NCBI GenBank assembly: GCA_964561825.1
Contig: CAZLSB010000142.1
Location: 1 to 10,421 of the forward strand
Direction of reading: 5' to 3'
Source of the DNA: JADKFD01 sp964561825
GTDB lineage: Bacteria > Pseudomonadota > Gammaproteobacteria > Xanthomonadales > SZUA-5
Length of the DNA: 10,421 nucleotides
Shown: positions 6,712-10,421 of the stretch, piece after piece
How positions within the stretch are numbered: the stretch's first letter is position 1
Layout: each line of letters begins with the position of its first letter
The notes under the pieces: model-generated
Databases searched by the model: none
Seen by the model: the letters and a program-made list of their open reading frames with translations, nothing else
Told to the model about the DNA's origin: nothing
Position numbers and translations under genes: made by a program

Positions 6712-8019
6712 CTAATCGATAAATAATGTCGCAGGATTTTCCAATTGTGCGCGCACATATTGAATAAATTCTGCGGCGTCAAAGCCGTCCACCATACGAT
6801 GGTCGAAACACGAGGACAGATTCATCATTGAACGAATTACAATTTGGCCGCTGCGCACCATTGGGCGTTCGACCATTTTATTAACGCCGATAATCGCCAC
6901 TTCCGGGGCGTTGATGACCGGCGTGGTAACGATGCCACCGAGCGCACCTAAGCTGGTGATGGTCATCGTTGAGCCTGTCAGTTCCTCGCGTTTGGCCTTG
7001 CCCTCGCGCGCCACGTTGGCCAAGCGCTTGATCTCCACGCTGGTTTGCCACAGATCGAGTGCCTCGGCATTGCGCACCACTGGCACCACCAAACCATTGG
7101 CCGTTTGCGTGGCGATGCCCACATGCAAGGCGGCATGTCGATAGGCGATGCCGGCGTCGTCGTCAAAGGTCACATTGACCTGCGGGAATTTGACGATCGC
7201 GTTGGCCAATGCGCGCACCAAAAACGGCAGCAGCGTGAGTTTGCCGCGGCTTGCGTGTTCGCTATTCAAATGTTTGCGCAAGCTTTCCAGCTCGGTGACG
7301 TCGATTTCTTCGACATAGGCGAAGTGCGGAATGCGCTGTTTGGCGCGTTGCATCGCCTCGGCAATTTTGCGACGCACGCCGATGACTTTGATCGCCTCAA
7401 TTCCATCGCGCTTGCTGCGGCCGACGGGCGCCGCGCTACTGGCCGTTCCGCGCGCGATGAAGGCGTCCAAGTCTTCGTGGCGAATTTGCCCGGCGGCGCC
7501 GCTGCCTGGCACATATTGCAGCAGGATGCCCAGCTCTTGCGCACGCCTTCGCACCGCGGGCGAGGCCAGCGGTTTCTCGCCAACCGCGCGCGGTAGGCCG
7601 GCGCTAGGCGCTGCTGCGCTGACCTTAGGCGCCGCGACTTCCGGCCGCGATGCCGGTGCAGGTGCCGGTGCTGATGTTGCAGGTGCAGGTGCTGATGTTG
7701 CAGGTGCAGCCGGCGCGGCCGGCGCGACGCTGGCTGTGCTGGCGGCCAACACCGCATCGGCGCCCGGCGTGCCGGCGCCCTCCACTTCCAGAATCACCAG
7801 CGGCCCACCGACGGCGGCCATATCGCCGGCATTGCCCAGCAATTGCAGCACTTTGCCGGCCACCGGCGAGGAAATTTCAACCGCGGCTTTGTCGGTCAAC
7901 ATATCGACCAAGGGTTGGTCTTCGGCAATGACATCACCGACCTTAACCCGCCATTCGGCTATTTCGCTTTCGGCAATGCCTTCACCCACATCGGGCAATT
8001 TAAATACATAGCGAGCCAT
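6712..8019 (-). CDS. bkdB: Dihydrolipoamide acyltransferase (E2) of the branched-chain 2-oxoacid dehydrogenase complex
   Basis: A 435-residue protein forming the core of the complex; it takes the branched acyl group from E1 on its lipoyl arm and transfers it to CoA. Residues 1-80 are one lipoyl domain with the lipoylated lysine K44 in 'MLTDKAAVE'. Residues about 92-145 are a flexible Ala/Pro linker that includes a duplicated 7-residue unit. Residues about 150-188 are the peripheral-subunit (E3/E1) binding domain, starting 'ASPAVRRRAQELGI'. Residues about 205-435 are the catalytic trimer domain with H407 and D411 in 'DHRMVDG'. A single lipoyl domain is usual for bkd-type E2 proteins. The start lies 1 nt after the E1 beta stop and uses a GGAG inside that gene's last codons, so translation is coupled. 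Confidence 0.96.
   Translation of the reverse strand: MARYVFKLPDVGEGIAESEIAEWRVKVGDVIAEDQPLVDMLTDKAAVEISSPVAGKVLQLLGNAGDMAAVGGPLVILEVEGAGTPGADAVLAASTASVAPAAPAAPATSAPAPATSAPAPAPASRPEVAAPKVSAAAPSAGLPRAVGEKPLASPAVRRRAQELGILLQYVPGSGAAGQIRHEDLDAFIARGTASSAAPVGRSKRDGIEAIKVIGVRRKIAEAMQRAKQRIPHFAYVEEIDVTELESLRKHLNSEHASRGKLTLLPFLVRALANAIVKFPQVNVTFDDDAGIAYRHAALHVGIATQTANGLVVPVVRNAEALDLWQTSVEIKRLANVAREGKAKREELTGSTMTITSLGALGGIVTTPVINAPEVAIIGVNKMVERPMVRSGQIVIRSMMNLSSCFDHRMVDGFDAAEFIQYVRAQLENPATLFID
7667..7708 (-). repeat. 21-bp perfect tandem duplication in the E2 linker
   Basis: Two identical, adjacent 21-bp units (7667-7687 and 7688-7708) encode a duplicated 7-residue Ala/Pro/Thr/Ser unit in the flexible linker after the lipoyl domain. 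A partial third copy lies next to them at 7652-7666. The length keeps the frame. Complete identity at the DNA level suggests a recent slippage duplication that changes linker length. Confidence 0.9.
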
Positions 8020-8020
8020 G

Positions 8021-9034
8021 CTAATTCTCCATCACTTTCAGAAGCGCGCGTTTGACGCGATCGGGTCCGGGGAAATATTCCCATTCGAAAGCGTGCGGAT
8101 ACGGCGTGTCCCAGCCGGCGACACGAACGATCTGCGCCTCCAAATGCATGAAACATTGCTCCTGCACCTGCGCCGACAATTCCGCGCCGAATCCACCCGT
8201 GCGCGTGGCCTCATGCACAATCACGCAGCGTCCGGTTTTCTTTACCGATGCCACAATACAATCGATATCCAGCGGCGATAAGGTACGTAAATCGATTACT
8301 TCGGCATCCACACCGGCCTCGGCAACCCCTGCCAGAGCCACGTGGACCATGGTGCCGTAACTCAACACGGTGACTTCGGTGCCCGCGCGCACGATGGCCG
8401 CTTTGCCTAATTCGATACGGTAATAACCTTCCGGCACTTCGCCCAATTCATGTTTGGACCACGGCACCAAGGGTCGATCGTGATAACCCTCAAACGGGCC
8501 GTTGTAGATACGTTTGGGTTCAAAAAAAATCACTGGATCGTCATCTTCGATCGCCGCAATCAACAAACCCTTGGCATCAATGGGATTGGACGGTATGACC
8601 GTTTTTAATCCGCATACGTGGGTAAAGATCGCTTCTGGGCTTTGACTGTGCGTTTGTCCACCAAAAATACCGCCGCCGCAGGGTGAACGCACGGTGATCG
8701 GTGCCCAAAATTCGCCACCCGAGCGATAACGCAGACGCGCTGCCTCAGAAACCAATTGGTCAAATGCCGGGTAAATATAATCAGCGAACTGAATCTCGAC
8801 CACCGGCCGTAATCCGTAGACGCCCATGCCTATTGCTGTAGCCAAAATACCACCTTCGGCGATCGGCGAATCAAAAACCCGATGCGTGCCATATTTCTTT
8901 TGCAAACCGGCAGTGCAGCGGAAAACGCCGCCAAAATAGCCTACGTCTTCACCAAATACGACCGTGTTATTGTCGCGCTCCAACATAATATCAATGGCGG
9001 AGTTGATCGCCTGAATCATGCTCATCCGGGCCAT
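8021..9034 (-). CDS. bkdA2: Branched-chain 2-oxoacid dehydrogenase E1 beta subunit
   Basis: A 337-residue subunit that, with E1 alpha, forms the thiamine-diphosphate enzyme decarboxylating the 2-oxoacids of Val, Leu and Ile. The pyrimidine-binding domain carries 'VVFGEDVG' (25-32), 'RVFDSPIAEGGI' with E60 (the likely TPP-activating glutamate), and the loop 'GGQTHSQSPEA' with H129. The C-terminal transketolase domain has 'VTVLSYGTMV' (221-230), 'EVIDLRTLSPLD' (245-256), and 'DTPYPHAFE' with H314. That last pattern is characteristic of branched-chain rather than pyruvate dehydrogenases. The start codon is 1 nt after the E1 alpha stop, with AGGAGT 6 nt upstream. It ends 1 nt before the E2 start. 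Confidence 0.96.
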   Translation of the reverse strand: MARMSMIQAINSAIDIMLERDNNTVVFGEDVGYFGGVFRCTAGLQKKYGTHRVFDSPIAEGGILATAIGMGVYGLRPVVEIQFADYIYPAFDQLVSEAARLRYRSGGEFWAPITVRSPCGGGIFGGQTHSQSPEAIFTHVCGLKTVIPSNPIDAKGLLIAAIEDDDPVIFFEPKRIYNGPFEGYHDRPLVPWSKHELGEVPEGYYRIELGKAAIVRAGTEVTVLSYGTMVHVALAGVAEAGVDAEVIDLRTLSPLDIDCIVASVKKTGRCVIVHEATRTGGFGAELSAQVQEQCFMHLEAQIVRVAGWDTPYPHAFEWEYFPGPDRVKRALLKVMEN

Positions 9035-9035
9035 A

Positions 9036-10265
9036 TCAGACTCCTAATTCTTGGCGTTGACGGATCAGGTGCTCGGGCACCTCTTTGAATACATCTTCAA
9101 ACATGGTAGCGGCGCTGGCCGGTTTAACGCCCAAGGTGCCATAACTCTCGGCCTCTTTTTGCGCGGCGCGCACATATTCATCGAGTTCTTGGGTTAACGC
9201 AGCGTGCTGCTCATCGCTCCAAATACCCTTGGCAATCAAATGCTGCTGGAAACGGGTAATCGGATCACCGAGCGGCCAGCGCAGACTTTCACCTTCCGGC
9301 CGATAAGCAGAAGGATCATCGCTAGTGGAATGCGGCGCGGCGCGATAAGTATAAAACTCAATCAGCGTGGGGCCATGGTTAGCGCGGGCGCGTTGTGCGG
9401 CCCATTGCGTTGCCGCATACACAGCCAGAAAATCATTGCCATCTACCCGTAGACCGGGCAAGCCATAGCCTACCGCGCGTGCTGCAAAAGTGGTTTGTTC
9501 ACCGCCGGCAAAACCCTGAAAGCTAGATATTGCCCATTGGTTATTGACCACATTCAAAATGACCGGCGCTTGATAGACGGTCGCAAAGGTCAGCGCGTAA
9601 TGGAAGTCGGCCTCCGCCGTGGTGCCATCGCCCACCCAGGTTGCCGCGATGCGCGTATCGCCTTTCAGCGCCGACGCCATGGCCCAACCAACTGCCTGTG
9701 GGAACTGCGTGCCGAGATTGCCGGAGATGGAGAAAAATCCTGCATCTTTGACCGAATACATAATCGGCAACTGGCGCCCTTTCAATCGGTCTTTGGTGTT
9801 GTTGTAGACCTGACACATCATGTCGACCAAAGACCAATCGCGCGCGATCAACAGGCCCTGCTGGCGATAGCTGGGGAACAACATATCGCCCGCGTCCAGC
9901 GCCAGCGCCTGCGCGACGGCGACGGCTTCTTCGCCGGTGCACTTCATGTAAAAGGAGGTTTTGCCCTGGCGCTGCACACGCATCATGCGTTCGTCATAGG
10001 TGCGCGTCAGCAACATCGCGCGCAAGCCCTTGATCAACATCTCATCCGACAGTTTTGGATCCCATTCGCCCACCGCCAGACCGTTATCGTCGAGCACGCG
10101 AATCATGCCAAAGGCATGTTCACGCATGGTGTGGTCTGCTTCGTCAAAGGCTGGCCGACGCAAGGCGCCAGCGGGCGGAATGACAATATCGCTGAAATCC
10201 GGGCTCTCACCGGGTCGCGCTTTGGGCTCTGGAACATGTAGCCGTAACGGCTGTTTGTCAGTCAT
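9036..10265 (-). CDS. bkdA1: Branched-chain 2-oxoacid dehydrogenase E1 alpha subunit
   Basis: A 409-residue subunit that binds thiamine diphosphate and catalyses oxidative decarboxylation with E1 beta. The N-terminal 'PLRLHVPEP' (6-14) and the C-terminal 'RRQ/RQRQELGV' style ending match Pseudomonas BkdA1. Motifs include 'SFYMKCTGEEA' (104-114), 'FPSYRQQG' (130-137), 'LKGRQLPIMYS' (161-171), and the TPP motif G212-D213-G214 ... N241-N242 (26 residues between). The substrate/phosphorylation loop is 'HSTSDDPS' (312-319); its serines are kinase sites in mammals, but no kinase gene is seen here. It is the first gene of the operon. A strong ribosome-binding site, GGAGGAA (complement of 10271-10277), lies 5 nt before the ATG. 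Confidence 0.97.
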   Translation of the reverse strand: MTDKQPLRLHVPEPKARPGESPDFSDIVIPPAGALRRPAFDEADHTMREHAFGMIRVLDDNGLAVGEWDPKLSDEMLIKGLRAMLLTRTYDERMMRVQRQGKTSFYMKCTGEEAVAVAQALALDAGDMLFPSYRQQGLLIARDWSLVDMMCQVYNNTKDRLKGRQLPIMYSVKDAGFFSISGNLGTQFPQAVGWAMASALKGDTRIAATWVGDGTTAEADFHYALTFATVYQAPVILNVVNNQWAISSFQGFAGGEQTTFAARAVGYGLPGLRVDGNDFLAVYAATQWAAQRARANHGPTLIEFYTYRAAPHSTSDDPSAYRPEGESLRWPLGDPITRFQQHLIAKGIWSDEQHAALTQELDEYVRAAQKEAESYGTLGVKPASAATMFEDVFKEVPEHLIRQRQELGV

Positions 10266-10421
10266 GCGCGTTCCTCCATTTTCGGTTGCTTTTCACCCCT
10301 GGCCGCGGGCGAACTCAAGGCGCGGAGTCTGCCCAGAGTTAGAGCAGTTGCACAGTGGGAAATGCGGGTTGGGCACCACTTGGGTGCTTGGCTGGTTATT
10401 GAGTCGTCATGGAGAGCGTCC
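10266..10421 (-). promoter_or_regulatory. Upstream region of the bkd operon
   Basis: This region should hold the operon promoter, but I see no -35/-10 pair or sigma54 site that I would defend. It contains the bkdA1 ribosome-binding site near 10271-10277 and a small hairpin GCACC/GGTGC (10373-10377 / 10383-10387). In Pseudomonas an Lrp-type regulator, BkdR, is encoded divergently from bkdA1. A plus-strand ATG at 10409 could be the start of a divergent gene, but only 13 bases remain to the window edge. Confidence 0.4.

Noticed and set aside
6693..6782. N-terminal extension of the E3 protein by 30 residues into the E2 gene
   Set aside because: E3 homologues begin a few residues before the FAD motif, and the extension is the antiphase reading of the E2 C-terminus.
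7045..7596. Long plus-strand open frame (183 codons) inside bkdB
   Set aside because: It is antisense to a strongly conserved E2 coding region and reflects codon bias of that gene.
10371..10389. Possible sigma54 promoter (GGGCAC ... GTGCTT) upstream of bkdA1
   Set aside because: The spacing between the GG and GC elements is wrong on both strands; the match comes from a simple hairpin.
10409..10421. Possible divergent gene start at the right edge
   Set aside because: Only 13 bases are visible, with a weak GAG as the only ribosome-binding signal; this is not enough to annotate.

Overview
The window looks like a chromosomal contig from a gammaproteobacterium, most likely of the Xanthomonadales/Lysobacterales or a related lineage. 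The basis is a Pseudomonas-type branched-chain 2-oxoacid dehydrogenase operon, a DUF2884 (YggN-like) periplasmic protein, a DUF3703 protein, and intergenic palindromes that resemble the REP-type repeats common in that group. This placement is inference from protein and repeat style. A run of 100 N inside one gene shows that the source is a scaffolded draft assembly.

Left part (1-3250): small, mostly unlinked housekeeping or accessory genes. In order they are a VOC/glyoxalase-fold protein (+), a secreted DUF2884 protein (+), a 112-bp inverted pair of palindromes between convergent genes, a DUF3703 protein (-), a pirin/quercetinase-like cupin (+) split by the assembly gap, and a YCII/DGPF-domain protein (+) whose normal start region carries an amber codon.

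Middle part (3253-5200, minus strand): a two-gene, translationally coupled unit made of an unrecognised membrane protein followed by a predicted lipoprotein. The lipoprotein joins a CBM20-like starch-binding fold to an esterase-D type alpha/beta hydrolase. It lies just downstream of the dehydrogenase operon, separated by about 80 bp that holds REP-like hairpins.

Right part (5280-10265, minus strand): a complete operon for the branched-chain 2-oxoacid dehydrogenase complex, in the order E1 alpha (bkdA1), E1 beta (bkdA2), E2 (bkdB), E3 (lpd). The first three genes are separated by 1 nt each and the fourth by 19 nt. Together they convert the 2-oxoacids of Val, Leu and Ile to isobutyryl-, isovaleryl- and 2-methylbutyryl-CoA. 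These acyl-CoAs feed catabolism and, in many bacteria of this type, priming of iso/anteiso fatty acids. The strong ribosome-binding site and upstream region of bkdA1 lie at 10266-10421.

I found no tRNA, rRNA, CRISPR array, insertion sequence or phage gene. The window is mainly ordinary chromosome. The points most worth a second look are the amber codon in the YCII gene, the mis-sized gap in the pirin gene, the two REP-like families, and the uncharacterised membrane-protein/lipoprotein-esterase pair.
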